Shown here: piece by piece, positions 24,803-33,245 of the stretch
Position numbering within the stretch: the first letter of the stretch is position 1
Layout of the letters: each line of letters begins with the position of its first letter
Origin: Kaistia defluvii
Lineage (GTDB): Bacteria > Pseudomonadota > Alphaproteobacteria > Rhizobiales > Kaistiaceae
Length of the DNA stretch: 64,000 bases
Direction: 5' to 3'
Assembly: GCF_040548815.1 (NCBI RefSeq)
Contig: NZ_JBEPSM010000003.1
Location: 496,001 to 560,000, forward strand
Made by a program: the position numbers and the translations under genes
The notes under the pieces: model-generated
What the model saw: the letters and a program-made list of their open reading frames with translations, nothing else
What the model was told of the DNA's origin: nothing
Database searches by the model: none

Positions 24803-25876
24803 TCAGCCGATGCGCGTACCGGTCGCGGTATCGAACAGGTGGATGCGGTCGACCGGGAACGAGACGCTGACCGTATCGCCGCGCACGGCGACGCCGCGCT
24901 CCAGCGAGAAGGCCTTGACGTCCTCGCCGAAGGCGCTGGCGTGCAGGATGGTGCCGAAGCCGGTCGGCTCGACCAGCGAGATCAGCGCCTGGATGCCTTC
25001 GAGCCCGGTCTTGCCGACCAGCACATGCTCCGGGCGGATGCCGAGCGTCACCTTGGTGCCGTCGGCGGTCGGGGCCGGGCCGGCGAGCGGCACGACGACG
25101 CCTTGTCCCAGCTCGACCGTGCCGCCATTGGCGGCCCGATAGATTCCCTCGAACATGTTCATGGCCGGCGAGCCCATGAAGCCGGCGACGAACAGATTTG
25201 CAGGGCGGTCATAGAGATCGAGCGGGCTGCCGACCTGCTGCACGAGGCCGGCATTCATCGCGACGATGCGGTCGGCCAGCGTCATGGCTTCGATCTGGTC
25301 ATGGGTGACGTAGATCGAGGTGGCGCCGAGGTCCTGGTGCAGCTTCTTGATCTCGCCACGCATGTGCTCGCGCAAGCGGGCATCGAGGTTGGAGAGCGGC
25401 TCGTCGAACAGGAACGCCTTGGGCGAGCGCACGATGGCGCGGCCCATGGCGACGCGCTGGCGCTGGCCGCCGGAGAGCGCCTTGGGGCGACGCTCCATCA
25501 GCGGCGTCAGGCTGAGCTTGGTGGCAGCGCCCGAAATGGCGGCGGCGATCTTCTCCTTCGCCGTCTTCCGAAGCCTAAGGCTGTAGCTCATGTTGTCCGC
25601 GACCGTCATATGCGGATAGAGCGCATAGGACTGGAACACCATGGCGATGTCGCGGTCCTTCGGGTCGAGGTCGTTGACGACCTTGCCGCCGATGCGGATC
25701 TCGCCGGAGGAAATGTCCTCAAGCCCGGCGATCATCCGCAGCAGGGTGGACTTGCCGCAGCCGGACGGGCCGACCAGCACGACGAACTCGCCGTCCTTGA
25801 TGGTCAGGTCGACGCCATGCAGGATCTTGGTGCTGCCATAGGCCTTGCGGACGTCGGTGATATCGATGGATGCCAT
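24803..25876 (-). CDS. Sugar ABC transporter ATP-binding protein, UgpC/MalK type
   Basis: A 357-residue ATPase. Walker [10 protein letters not shown] is at residues 36-44, the Q-loop at [10 protein letters not shown], the signature [14 protein letters not shown], Walker [12 protein letters not shown], and the switch histidine in YVTHDQIEAMT. The C-terminal third carries the regulatory OB/TOBE domain of MalK-like proteins (LGIRPEHVLV). It is the last gene of a complete CUT1 operon, 11 bases after the MalG-like gene. As a MalK-type ATPase it might also energise CUT1 permeases that lack their own. Confidence 0.95.
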   Translation of the reverse strand: MASIDITDVRKAYGSTKILHGVDLTIKDGEFVVLVGPSGCGKSTLLRMIAGLEDISSGEIRIGGKVVNDLDPKDRDIAMVFQSYALYPHMTVADNMSYSLRLRKTAKEKIAAAISGAATKLSLTPLMERRPKALSGGQRQRVAMGRAIVRSPKAFLFDEPLSNLDARLREHMRGEIKKLHQDLGATSIYVTHDQIEAMTLADRIVAMNAGLVQQVGSPLDLYDRPANLFVAGFMGSPAMNMFEGIYRAANGGTVELGQGVVVPLAGPAPTADGTKVTLGIRPEHVLVGKTGLEGIQALISLVEPTGFGTILHASAFGEDVKAFSLERGVAVRGDTVSVSFPVDRIHLFDTATGTRIG

Positions 25877-25887
25877 TGCGAACTCCG

Positions 25888-26724
25888 TCAGCCCTTGACC
25901 GCGCCGGCCGTGAGGCCCTGCACGAGGTAGCGCTGGATGAGAAGGAAGAAGATACAGGCGGGGATCAGCGCGAGCACGCCGGCTGCCATCATCTGTCCGA
26001 AATCGACCGAGAATTTCGAGACGAAGCTGAGCAGCCCGACCGGGAAGGTGCTGGCGTCGACGCCGGAGATCAGCATCAGCGCGAACAGCAGTTCGCTCCA
26101 TGCCGCCGTGAAGACGAAGCCCAGCGTCGCCGCCATGCCCGGCAGCGTCAGCGGCAGGATGATCTGCCGGAACGCCATGAAGCGGGTGGCGCCGTCGATC
26201 ATCGCGGCTTCCTCGAGATCCTTCGGGATGCCGTCGAAGAAGGACTGCATCAGGAAGGTCGCGAACGGCACGTTGAAGGCGACATAGACCAGCACCAGGC
26301 CGGAGAGGCTGTTGGTGAGCCCGAGCGGCGACAGCATCTTGAAGATCGGCGCGATCAGCATCACCAGCGGGAACATCTGCGTCAGCAGCATCAGCCCGAC
26401 GATCCAGAACTTGCCGCGGAAGGTAAAGCGCGACAGCGCATAGCCGCCGATCGAGGACAGGATGGTGACGATGAATGCCGTCGAGACGGACACGATCATC
26501 GAATTGCGGAAGAACAGCGGGAAGTCGCTGTGCTCCAGCACGAAGGTGAAATGGTCGAGCGTCGCCCGCGACGGCCACATCCGGACGCCCTCGGAATAGA
26601 GGAGGTCGTTCGGCGTCACCGAGACCTTGACCAGCCAGTAGAGCGGGAACAGGGCGAAGGCGACATAGACGAGGATGGCCGCCCGGTGGGCGAGGGTCAT
26701 GCCAAGGCGCTTGGGTCGGATCAT
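25888..26724 (-). CDS. Sugar ABC transporter permease, MalG type (CUT1)
   Basis: A 278-residue inner-membrane subunit with six hydrophobic segments, the first at about residues 13-31. The EAA loop is DLEEAAMIDGATRFMAF, and the protein ends GLTAGAVKG. The start lies four bases past the MalF-like stop, indicating coupling. It is part of the operon regulator-PLP enzyme-binding protein-permeases-ATPase. Confidence 0.94.
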   Translation of the reverse strand: MIRPKRLGMTLAHRAAILVYVAFALFPLYWLVKVSVTPNDLLYSEGVRMWPSRATLDHFTFVLEHSDFPLFFRNSMIVSVSTAFIVTILSSIGGYALSRFTFRGKFWIVGLMLLTQMFPLVMLIAPIFKMLSPLGLTNSLSGLVLVYVAFNVPFATFLMQSFFDGIPKDLEEAAMIDGATRFMAFRQIILPLTLPGMAATLGFVFTAAWSELLFALMLISGVDASTFPVGLLSFVSKFSVDFGQMMAAGVLALIPACIFFLLIQRYLVQGLTAGAVKG

Positions 26725-26727
26725 GGT

Positions 26728-27660
26728 CTAGCGTTCCTTGAGCAGCGTCTGGCGCAGGAACACGATCAGCAACGAATAGATCATCAGCAGCATCAGGAGG
26801 ACCAATGCGATTGCCGAGGCGTAGCCGAAATCGAGCCTGCGGAAGGCCTGGGTGAAGATGTAGCTGGCGACGATCTGCGTCTTGTCGGCCGGGCCGCCAT
26901 TGGTCATCACGACGATCAGATCGGCGAAATTGGCGATCCAGATCGTGCGCAGCATGACGGTGATGGCGATGGTCGGCGCCAGGAAGGGCAGGGTGATCGA
27001 GCGGAAGCGCTGGAACGGCGTGGCGCCGTCGATGGCGGCGGCCTCATAGAGGTCGCGCGGGATCGACTGCAGGGCGGCCAGCAGCGTGATGGCAAAGAAC
27101 GGGATGCCCCACCAGACATTGGCGACGATCGGGCCCCACATGGCGAGATCCGGATTGGACAGGATGTTGTCCGGCGCGCTCATCAGGCCGAGGCCGTACA
27201 GCCAATGCGGAATCGGGCCGACGACGGGGTTGAACATCCAGGCCCAGTTCAGGCCGGAGAGGAAGCTCGGCACGGCCCAGGGCAGGAAGCAGAGCGCCTG
27301 GGCGAGGCCGCGGCCATAAAAGGGCTTGTCGAGCAGCAGCGCCAGGATCAGGCCGAAGGCGAACTGCAGGGCGACCGAATAGCCCGTCCAGTAGACGGTG
27401 TTCTTCAGCGCCAGCCAGAAGGTCTTGTCCTTGGCGATGGCGCGGAAATGGTCGAGGCCGATGAAGCCGCCCGAGAACGGGTCGAGCAGCGTCATGTCGC
27501 GGAAGGCATAGGAGATGCCGATCGCGAGCGGCACCAGCATCACCGTGACGATCAGGATCAGGGCCGGGGCGGAATAGAGATAGGGCTCGCTCGCATTGGC
27601 GAGCCGCCGCAAGAACGGTCGTCGATCTCGCCCATATGGGGCGCTCACGGCCTCTGTCAT
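26728..27660 (-). CDS. Sugar ABC transporter permease, MalF type (CUT1)
   Basis: A 310-residue permease with six membrane segments (first about residues 30-52) and the EAA loop DLYEAAAIDGATPFQRF. It pairs with the MalG-like subunit encoded next. A 219-base spacer with a stable hairpin separates it from the binding-protein gene upstream, which probably lowers its expression relative to the binding protein. Confidence 0.94.
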   Translation of the reverse strand: MTEAVSAPYGRDRRPFLRRLANASEPYLYSAPALILIVTVMLVPLAIGISYAFRDMTLLDPFSGGFIGLDHFRAIAKDKTFWLALKNTVYWTGYSVALQFAFGLILALLLDKPFYGRGLAQALCFLPWAVPSFLSGLNWAWMFNPVVGPIPHWLYGLGLMSAPDNILSNPDLAMWGPIVANVWWGIPFFAITLLAALQSIPRDLYEAAAIDGATPFQRFRSITLPFLAPTIAITVMLRTIWIANFADLIVVMTNGGPADKTQIVASYIFTQAFRRLDFGYASAIALVLLMLLMIYSLLIVFLRQTLLKER

Positions 27661-27798
27661 CGGAAGTCGATCCCTTTGGTCTCTTCGCAGCCTGCTGGAC
27701 CTCTCTTGGGCGGAGGTCGCAGTCGCGGAATTGGGTTTCGGGAGGCGCTTTTTGCGCCGGCGAGGGGCGTCCCCTCCCGCAACCGTCTCTGCCGGGTG

Positions 27799-27825
27799 CC
27801 GGCCCTCCCGATGGGGGAGGGCCGG
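27799..27825 (-). other. Hairpin between binding-protein and permease genes
   Basis: Perfect 11-base arms CCGGCCCTCCC and GGGAGGGCCGG with a five-base loop, 54 bases past the binding-protein stop. No T run follows, so partial termination or protection of the binding-protein mRNA is more likely than a full stop. Confidence 0.6.
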
Positions 27826-27879
27826 TCCGACGGTGGCCCGGGCCGAAGCGCGGGCGCAGCTAGAACGTCGCAGCCAATC

Positions 27880-29142
27880 TTACTTGGTGGCGAGGAACTT
27901 CTGCTGGCTCTTGGTCAGGTAGTCGGCCCACTGCTGGCCGAGCTCTTCCGGCGTGATCTCGCCGAGCAGCGCCTGCTGGCTCGACTTGATGACCAGCGAG
28001 TCCTTGAAGAAGGCGAACTCGGGCAGGTAGGTCGGCATCACGGTCGGGACGACGTCCTTGTCCGAAAGCTCGGCGAACCAGCCCTTGAACTGCTCGCTGG
28101 CATAGAAGGGGTCGGTCTCGGCCGACTTGCGGGCCGGGAGAGCGCCCGTCTTCTTGTTCCAGGCGATGTTGCCTTCCTTGCCCTCAAGGGCAGCGAGCAG
28201 CTTCCAGGACGCTTCCTTGTCTTGGCTCGTCGAGAACATCGACCAGCCGGCATAGCCGATGGTCGGGAAGGTCTTGCCGTTCTCGCCCTTCGGCATGGTC
28301 ATGATGCCGTAGTCTTCCGGCTTCATCCGCTCGGCGATGGCGATCAGCGCGTCCGGGTCCTGGTCGAGCATCGCGCAGGTGCCGGAGTAGAAGCCGGCGA
28401 CGATCTCGTTGAAGCCCCAGTTGACGCTGTCCTTCGGGGCCAGGCCGTTCTTGTACATGTCGGTGACGAAGGTCAGACCCTTGATCCAGCCGGCATCGGC
28501 GAAGGTCGAGGTGCCGTCTTCCTTGAAGAAGGTGTTGTCGCCATTGGCGATCGCGCCGAACATGACCCAGCCGTTCAGGCCGCCGGGGCCGCCGCGCAGG
28601 CAGTAGCCCGACTTGCCCGGCAGCGCCGAGACCTTCTTGGCGGCTTCCTCGAACTCGACCAGCGTCTTCGGAATTTCCGTTACGCCGGCCTGTTCGAACA
28701 GCTTCTTGTTGTAGAACATCGCGCGCAGATAGAAGCCGTAAGGCAGCATGTAGGCGGTGTCCTTGACCGAGCGGCCGAGCTCCAGCGCGCGGTCGTTCAG
28801 GTCGGAAGCCTCATCCCACTTGGCGATGTAGGGCTCGAGGTTTTCGAGCATGCCGCGATTGGCATAGAGCGAGAGCCAGGTGTCCGGCATCTCCATGACG
28901 TCGGGCGTCTCGCCGGCGGCGACCATGGTCGCGAACTTCTCGAAGGCCTGGCCCCAGGGCAGCGAGATGATCTCGACCGTGGTGCCGGGGTTGGCGGCCT
29001 CGAAGGTCTTGACGATGCCCTTGAGCGTCTCGGTGCGCTCCGGGCTGGTGATCACTTCGACCAGCTTCAGCTTGGTATCGGCAAGCGCCGAACCGGCGAG
29101 CAGCGCCGTCATGACGGCGGCTGCGGCGATCTTCTTGAACAT
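27880..29142 (-). CDS. Periplasmic sugar-binding protein (extracellular solute-binding family 1)
   Basis: A 420-residue binding protein with a clear signal peptide (MFKKIAAAAVMTALLAGSALA, cleavage near residue 21). The mature protein has family 1 landmarks such as MPDTWLSLYANRG, LPYGFYLRAMFYNKKLFEQAG and GYAGWSMFST. It follows the PLP-enzyme gene by 32 bases with GAGGGAGACC before the ATG, so both belong to the same transcript. The ligand is unknown; the presence of a C-S-lyase-like enzyme in the operon hints at a sulfur- or amino-acid-containing compound, which is inference. Confidence 0.93.
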   Translation of the reverse strand: MFKKIAAAAVMTALLAGSALADTKLKLVEVITSPERTETLKGIVKTFEAANPGTTVEIISLPWGQAFEKFATMVAAGETPDVMEMPDTWLSLYANRGMLENLEPYIAKWDEASDLNDRALELGRSVKDTAYMLPYGFYLRAMFYNKKLFEQAGVTEIPKTLVEFEEAAKKVSALPGKSGYCLRGGPGGLNGWVMFGAIANGDNTFFKEDGTSTFADAGWIKGLTFVTDMYKNGLAPKDSVNWGFNEIVAGFYSGTCAMLDQDPDALIAIAERMKPEDYGIMTMPKGENGKTFPTIGYAGWSMFSTSQDKEASWKLLAALEGKEGNIAWNKKTGALPARKSAETDPFYASEQFKGWFAELSDKDVVPTVMPTYLPEFAFFKDSLVIKSSQQALLGEITPEELGQQWADYLTKSQQKFLATK

Positions 29143-29174
29143 TATGGTCTCCCTCTTCTTGTTAACTGCAGTGC

Positions 29175-30350
29175 TTACGCTCGCCGGGCGGATTCGATGG
29201 CCGCGGCGAGATCGTTCCAGAGCGCGTCGGCCCCCTCGAGGCCGACATGCAGACGAACCATGTTGGCGCTAACGCCGAAGTCGATTGCCGAATTGGGGCC
29301 GGCGGCCTGGACGCGGACGACCTGCGCCGGCACCACGAGGCTTTCATGCCCGCCCCAGCTGACGCCGATCTTGAACAGGCCGAGCGCGTCGGTGAACCTG
29401 GCGATGTCGACGGCGCCCTCGCGGAAGGTGAACGAGAACAGGCCCGACGTGCCGGAAAGGCCGGCCGGCAGCGCGTTGCCGAGGCCGGGATGCTCGACCG
29501 AGGCGACGGCGTCGTGGTCGAGCAGGCGGCGCGCGACATGCAGCGCGGCCGCTTCATGCGCCTTCATGCGGATCGGCAGGGTGCGCAGGCCGCGGATCAG
29601 CAGCCAGGCGTCGAAGGGCGACAGCTTGCCGCCGAGATAGGGCAGCGTGCCGGAGCGGATCTTGCCGATCAGTTCCTTGGAGCCGACGACGATGCCGGCG
29701 ACGACGTCGCTGTGGCCGCCGAGATATTTGGATGCCGAATGCAGGACGAGGTCGACGCCGAGCTTGATCGGCTGCTGGAACACGGGCGAGGCCCAGCTGT
29801 TGTCGATCGCGGTCAGGACGCCGTGGCGCCTGGCCATGGCCGCCAGCGCCTGGACGTCATGCGTCTCCATCGTCCAGCTGGTCGGGCTCTCCATGTAGAA
29901 GAGCGTGGCGCCCGGCAGGGCTGCCTCGACCGCCGCCTCGTCGCGGCCGTCGACATAGGTGACGGAAACGCCGTAGCGCGCGAGCAGCGTTTCGAACAGG
30001 CGGTAGGCGTCGGGATAGACGTGGCGCACGCAGACGACGCGGTCGCCCGGCTTGACGAAGGTGATCACGGTCGACGAGATCGCCGCCATGCCGCTGCCGA
30101 AGGCGAGGCCGTCCTCGGCGCCTTCCATGGCCGCGACCTTCTCCTCGAAGATGCGCACGGTCGGGTTCAGGCCGCGGCTGTAGGTCGGGCGAACCTTGAG
30201 GCCCTTATAGGTCTCCTCCATCTCGGCATAGGACGAGAAGGTGAAGAGCGAGGTCTGCACGATCGGCGGCACCACCGCGTCATAGGCGTTGACGTCGTCA
30301 TGGGCGGCGATGAGGGACGCGTGGTCGAAGGCCGCGGTGAAGTCGTTCAT
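29175..30350 (-). CDS. metC: Cys/Met metabolism PLP-dependent enzyme, cystathionine beta-lyase-like
   Basis: A 391-residue pyridoxal-phosphate enzyme of the trans-sulfuration family. The phosphate-binding YSRGLNPT is at residues 58-65, a GSGMAAIS segment at 85-92, the cofactor aspartate D183 in AIDNSWASP, and the Schiff-base lysine K208 in HSASKYLGGHSD. Family members cleave or form C-S bonds (cystathionine beta-lyase, gamma-synthase, methionine gamma-lyase); the exact reaction is not certain and the gene symbol is tentative. Its start overlaps the stop of the FadR-type regulator by four bases, and a sugar-type ABC importer follows, an unusual setting for this enzyme. Confidence 0.88.
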   Translation of the reverse strand: MNDFTAAFDHASLIAAHDDVNAYDAVVPPIVQTSLFTFSSYAEMEETYKGLKVRPTYSRGLNPTVRIFEEKVAAMEGAEDGLAFGSGMAAISSTVITFVKPGDRVVCVRHVYPDAYRLFETLLARYGVSVTYVDGRDEAAVEAALPGATLFYMESPTSWTMETHDVQALAAMARRHGVLTAIDNSWASPVFQQPIKLGVDLVLHSASKYLGGHSDVVAGIVVGSKELIGKIRSGTLPYLGGKLSPFDAWLLIRGLRTLPIRMKAHEAAALHVARRLLDHDAVASVEHPGLGNALPAGLSGTSGLFSFTFREGAVDIARFTDALGLFKIGVSWGGHESLVVPAQVVRVQAAGPNSAIDFGVSANMVRLHVGLEGADALWNDLAAAIESARRA

Positions 30351-31093
30351 TTCGATACCTTGTGCATGGTCTGGGCGGTGTCCTGCGACATCTCCCGGAT
30401 GTCTTCCTCGACGATCTCCAGGATCGTCAGGGTCTCTCTGCGGGCGCGGTCGGCGTCCTGGGCCGCGATCGCCTCGAACAGCGTGCGGTGGAAGGGAAAG
30501 GAACGGCCGGCAAAGTCCGGCCGGTCGAAGGGCTTGGTCCAGAAGCGCTCGAAGGCCTCGCGCATCTGCTCCAGCAACTGCCCGAACATCGGATTGTGCG
30601 AGGCGTCATAGACGGAGAGATGGAAGGCGAGGTCGTACTTGCCCGAGGTGCCCTCGGCGAGATGGACCTTCTCCATCGCCTCGAGCTTTTCCTCGATGAT
30701 GTCGAGATCGGCCTGGGTCCGCCGCAGCGCCGCCAGCGCACCGGCCTCCGCCTCCAGCCCGCGCCGGATGTCGAGCGTCGCCAGCAGGCCCTCGCGCAGC
30801 GTGCCGGCATCGATCGAGAGCGGCATGTGGATGGTGTCGGAGGAGATGCCGCGCAGCAGATAGGTGCCGCTGCCTTTTCGCGATTCGACGACGCCGAGCG
30901 CCTGGAACTGGCGGATCACCTCGCGCACCGTCGAGCGGCCGACGGCCAGCGACTGCATCAGCTCGCGCTCGGTCGGCAGGCGCTCTCCCGGCTTCAGGTT
31001 GGACTGCGCGATATAGTCGGCCAACGCCTTCATGACGGTGCCGGCGCGGTCGGAGGCGGGCAGCGGCGACAGGCCGGGAACGGAAAGCGTCAT
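30347..31093 (-). CDS. FadR/GntR-family transcriptional regulator (FCD domain)
   Basis: A 248-residue regulator. The N-terminal winged helix (about residues 20-85) contains LKPGERLPTERELMQSLAVGRSTVREVIRQ, followed by GSGTYL of the wing; the C-terminal FCD domain has the usual ARRETLTIL helix and histidine-bearing segments (FHLSVYDASHNP, FHRTLFEAI) that commonly bind a metal and an organic acid. It is the first gene of the operon and a candidate operator lies about 100 bases upstream, so autoregulation of the whole operon is likely. Confidence 0.92.
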   Translation of the reverse strand: MTLSVPGLSPLPASDRAGTVMKALADYIAQSNLKPGERLPTERELMQSLAVGRSTVREVIRQFQALGVVESRKGSGTYLLRGISSDTIHMPLSIDAGTLREGLLATLDIRRGLEAEAGALAALRRTQADLDIIEEKLEAMEKVHLAEGTSGKYDLAFHLSVYDASHNPMFGQLLEQMREAFERFWTKPFDRPDFAGRSFPFHRTLFEAIAAQDADRARRETLTILEIVEEDIREMSQDTAQTMHKVSK

Positions 31094-31190
31094 GCCGGCA
31101 CCGCCTGCGGCGCAAGGCTCTCGGCATCAACAACCCGGCTCGTCTGGATCACGCGCTCATCCCGTTGCCACGCCCGAAGGCTTCCCAAAA

Positions 31191-31203
31191 TTGGTCTGAC
31201 ATC
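31191..31203. promoter_or_regulatory. Candidate FadR-type operator upstream of the regulator gene
   Basis: TTGGTCTGACATC resembles the TTGGTnnGACCAA consensus of FadR-type regulators, with the right half imperfect. On the minus strand a TTGACG at 31231-31236 may be a -35 element. The gap 31094-31419 otherwise holds no gene. Confidence 0.35.
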
Positions 31204-31419
31204 TGATCATTTCTACAATGCTGTCATTTCGTCAAGGGCAGGATTTTCGGCAGCTTGATGCCTGTTTGGGCAGGGGCATGGGTCGCACAACCCTGCGGTG
31301 CCGGCCGGCGGGGGCACAAAATTCCGGCCAAGCCGGCAAAGCTGTCTGATTCTGCGGCTTCTGGCGGGGGCCGTGACCTGCTAGCCTCGTTTCGCGCATG
31401 TTGCGCTGGGCGGACGAGC

Positions 31420-31698
31420 ATGAGCGACAAGCCGGACCTTCAGATCACGCCGACGCGCTTCGAGATGGAGGTCGACGGCCATGTTGCCTTCATCCTCTAC
31501 CGGATGCAGGGCGACGTCATCGAACTGGTGCACACCGAGGTGCCGGCCGAACTCGGCGGCCGCGGCATCGGCACGCAGCTGGTGCGCGCCGTGCTCGACA
31601 ACATCCGCGCCCGCGGCGCCAAGCTGCACCCGCTCTGCCCCTTCGTGCACGCCTATATCGCGCGCCATCCCGAATATGCCGATCTCGTCACCGACTGA
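31420..31698 (+). CDS. Small GNAT-like N-acetyltransferase (YjdJ/COG2388 type)
   Basis: A 92-residue single-domain protein. A beta-rich N-terminal half (FEMEVDGHVAFILYRMQGD) is followed by an acetyl-CoA pyrophosphate loop VPAELGGRGIGTQLVRAVLD and the C-terminal segment LHPLCPFVHAYIARHPEYADL, the pattern of short GNAT-like proteins of this group. The acceptor is not known. The ATG at 31420 gives the normal family length. It is 22 bases before the flavoprotein gene and probably shares its transcript. Confidence 0.85.
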   Translation: MSDKPDLQITPTRFEMEVDGHVAFILYRMQGDVIELVHTEVPAELGGRGIGTQLVRAVLDNIRARGAKLHPLCPFVHAYIARHPEYADLVTD

Positions 31699-31720
31699 AT
31701 CCAGCTGACCGGAGACACGC

Positions 31721-33103
31721 ATGCCATCCTTCGATGCCATCATCATCGGCACCGGCCAGGCCGGGTCGCCGCTTGCCGGCCGGCTGACAGAGGCCGGCAT
31801 GAAAGTCGCCATCATCGAGCGCAACCTTTTCGGCGGCACCTGCGTCAACACCGGCTGCACCCCGACCAAGACGCTCGTCGCCAGCGCCAAGACGGCGCAG
31901 ATGGCGCGCCGTGCGGCCGATTACGGCGTCCTCCTCGACGGCCCGGTCAAAATCGACATGAAGAAGGTCAAGGCGCGCGCCGACAGCGTCTCCGGTGCGT
32001 CGCGCGACGGCATCGGAACCTGGCTCGACGGCATGGCCAACTGCACCGTCTATCGCGGCCACGCCCGCTTCCTGGATGCCAGGCGCGTGCAGGTCGGGGA
32101 CGACGTGCTCTCGGCCGACAAGATCTTCATCAATGTCGGCGGCCGCGCCACCCTGCCGGAGATTCCGGGGCTCGCCTCCGTGCCCCACCTCACTAACAGC
32201 ACGATCCTCGACCTCGATGTCGTTCCCGATCACCTGCTGATCATTGGCGGCAGCTATATCGGGCTGGAATTCGCGCAGATCTATCGCCGCTTCGGGGCCA
32301 AGGTGACGGTGTTCGAAACCGGACCCCACCTGATTCGCCGCGAGGACGAGGATATTTCGCGCGCGGTGGCGGAGATCCTGACCGCCGAGGGGATCGACAT
32401 CGTCACCGGCGCCGCCAACCTCTCGGTCAGCCGGGCGACCAACGGTTCCGGCAGCATCGCGCTCAGCCATGACGGCCCGAACGGGCTGCAGGCCGTCGGC
32501 GGTTCGCACCTGCTCGTCGCCACAGGCCGCCGTCCCAACACCGATGATCTCGACGCGGAAAAGGCCGGGATCGCGCTCGACGCGCATGGCTACATCATCG
32601 TCGACGACGCGCTCCGCACCAATGTCGACGGCATCTGGGCGATGGGCGATTGCAACGGCAAGGGCGCCTTCACCCACACCGCCTATAACGACTTCGAGAT
32701 CGTCGCCGCCAACCTGCTCGACAACGACCCGCGCCGCGTCAGCGACCGCATCCCGGTCTATGCGCTTTATATCGATCCGCCGCTCGGCCGCGTCGGGCTG
32801 ACCGAGACCGAGGCGAAGAAGACCGGCCGGAATATCGTGGTTTCGACCCGGCCGATGGCCCGCGTCAGCCGGGCGATTGAAAAGGGCGAAACGCAGGGTT
32901 TCATGAAGATTGTCGCCGACGCCGACAGCGGCGAGATTCTCGGCGCGGCGCTGCTTGGAACCGGCTGCGACGAGGTTGTGCATTCGCTGATCGACGTCAT
33001 GTATGCCAAGCGCCCGTATGAACAAGTTCGTCGCGGTGTCCACATTCACCCGACGGTTTCGGAACTGCTTCCGACCATGATGGCCGAGTTCCACCCGGCC
33101 TGA
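31721..33103 (+). CDS. FAD-dependent pyridine nucleotide-disulfide oxidoreductase (mercuric reductase/lipoamide dehydrogenase-like)
   Basis: A 460-residue flavoprotein. It has the FAD-binding IIIGTGQAGSPLA (residues 7-19), the redox-active disulfide C41/C46 in GGTCVNTGCTPTK, an NAD(P)-binding IIGGSYIGLEFA, the second FAD motif IWAMGDCNG, and the C-terminal HPTVSE catalytic base region. It lacks the vicinal C-terminal cysteines needed by true mercuric reductase, so it is probably a reductase of another disulfide or quinone-like acceptor. GGAGAC lies just upstream of the ATG. It is not next to any 2-oxo-acid dehydrogenase subunit. Confidence 0.9.
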   Translation: MPSFDAIIIGTGQAGSPLAGRLTEAGMKVAIIERNLFGGTCVNTGCTPTKTLVASAKTAQMARRAADYGVLLDGPVKIDMKKVKARADSVSGASRDGIGTWLDGMANCTVYRGHARFLDARRVQVGDDVLSADKIFINVGGRATLPEIPGLASVPHLTNSTILDLDVVPDHLLIIGGSYIGLEFAQIYRRFGAKVTVFETGPHLIRREDEDISRAVAEILTAEGIDIVTGAANLSVSRATNGSGSIALSHDGPNGLQAVGGSHLLVATGRRPNTDDLDAEKAGIALDAHGYIIVDDALRTNVDGIWAMGDCNGKGAFTHTAYNDFEIVAANLLDNDPRRVSDRIPVYALYIDPPLGRVGLTETEAKKTGRNIVVSTRPMARVSRAIEKGETQGFMKIVADADSGEILGAALLGTGCDEVVHSLIDVMYAKRPYEQVRRGVHIHPTVSELLPTMMAEFHPA

Positions 33104-33245
33104 CGTCACCGTCGCCACCCTTTCCCAGGGTTGCAGAGATCGGCCTTGGCTGACGGGCGGTAGTGGCGCGAGGGCCTATGTATGGTAAATGTTAAGGATA
33201 GTCTCATAGAGACAGGAGCGTATTGGCCGAAGTAGCGTTCCGGCG

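Noticed and set aside
31721..33103. True mercuric reductase
   Set aside because: The C-terminal cysteine pair is missing, and no mer genes are near.
31721..33103. E3 partner of the AceE-like enzyme at 22063
   Set aside because: It is more than 7 kb away on the other strand, beside an acetyltransferase-like gene, and resembles the mercuric-reductase branch; no E2 gene is present.
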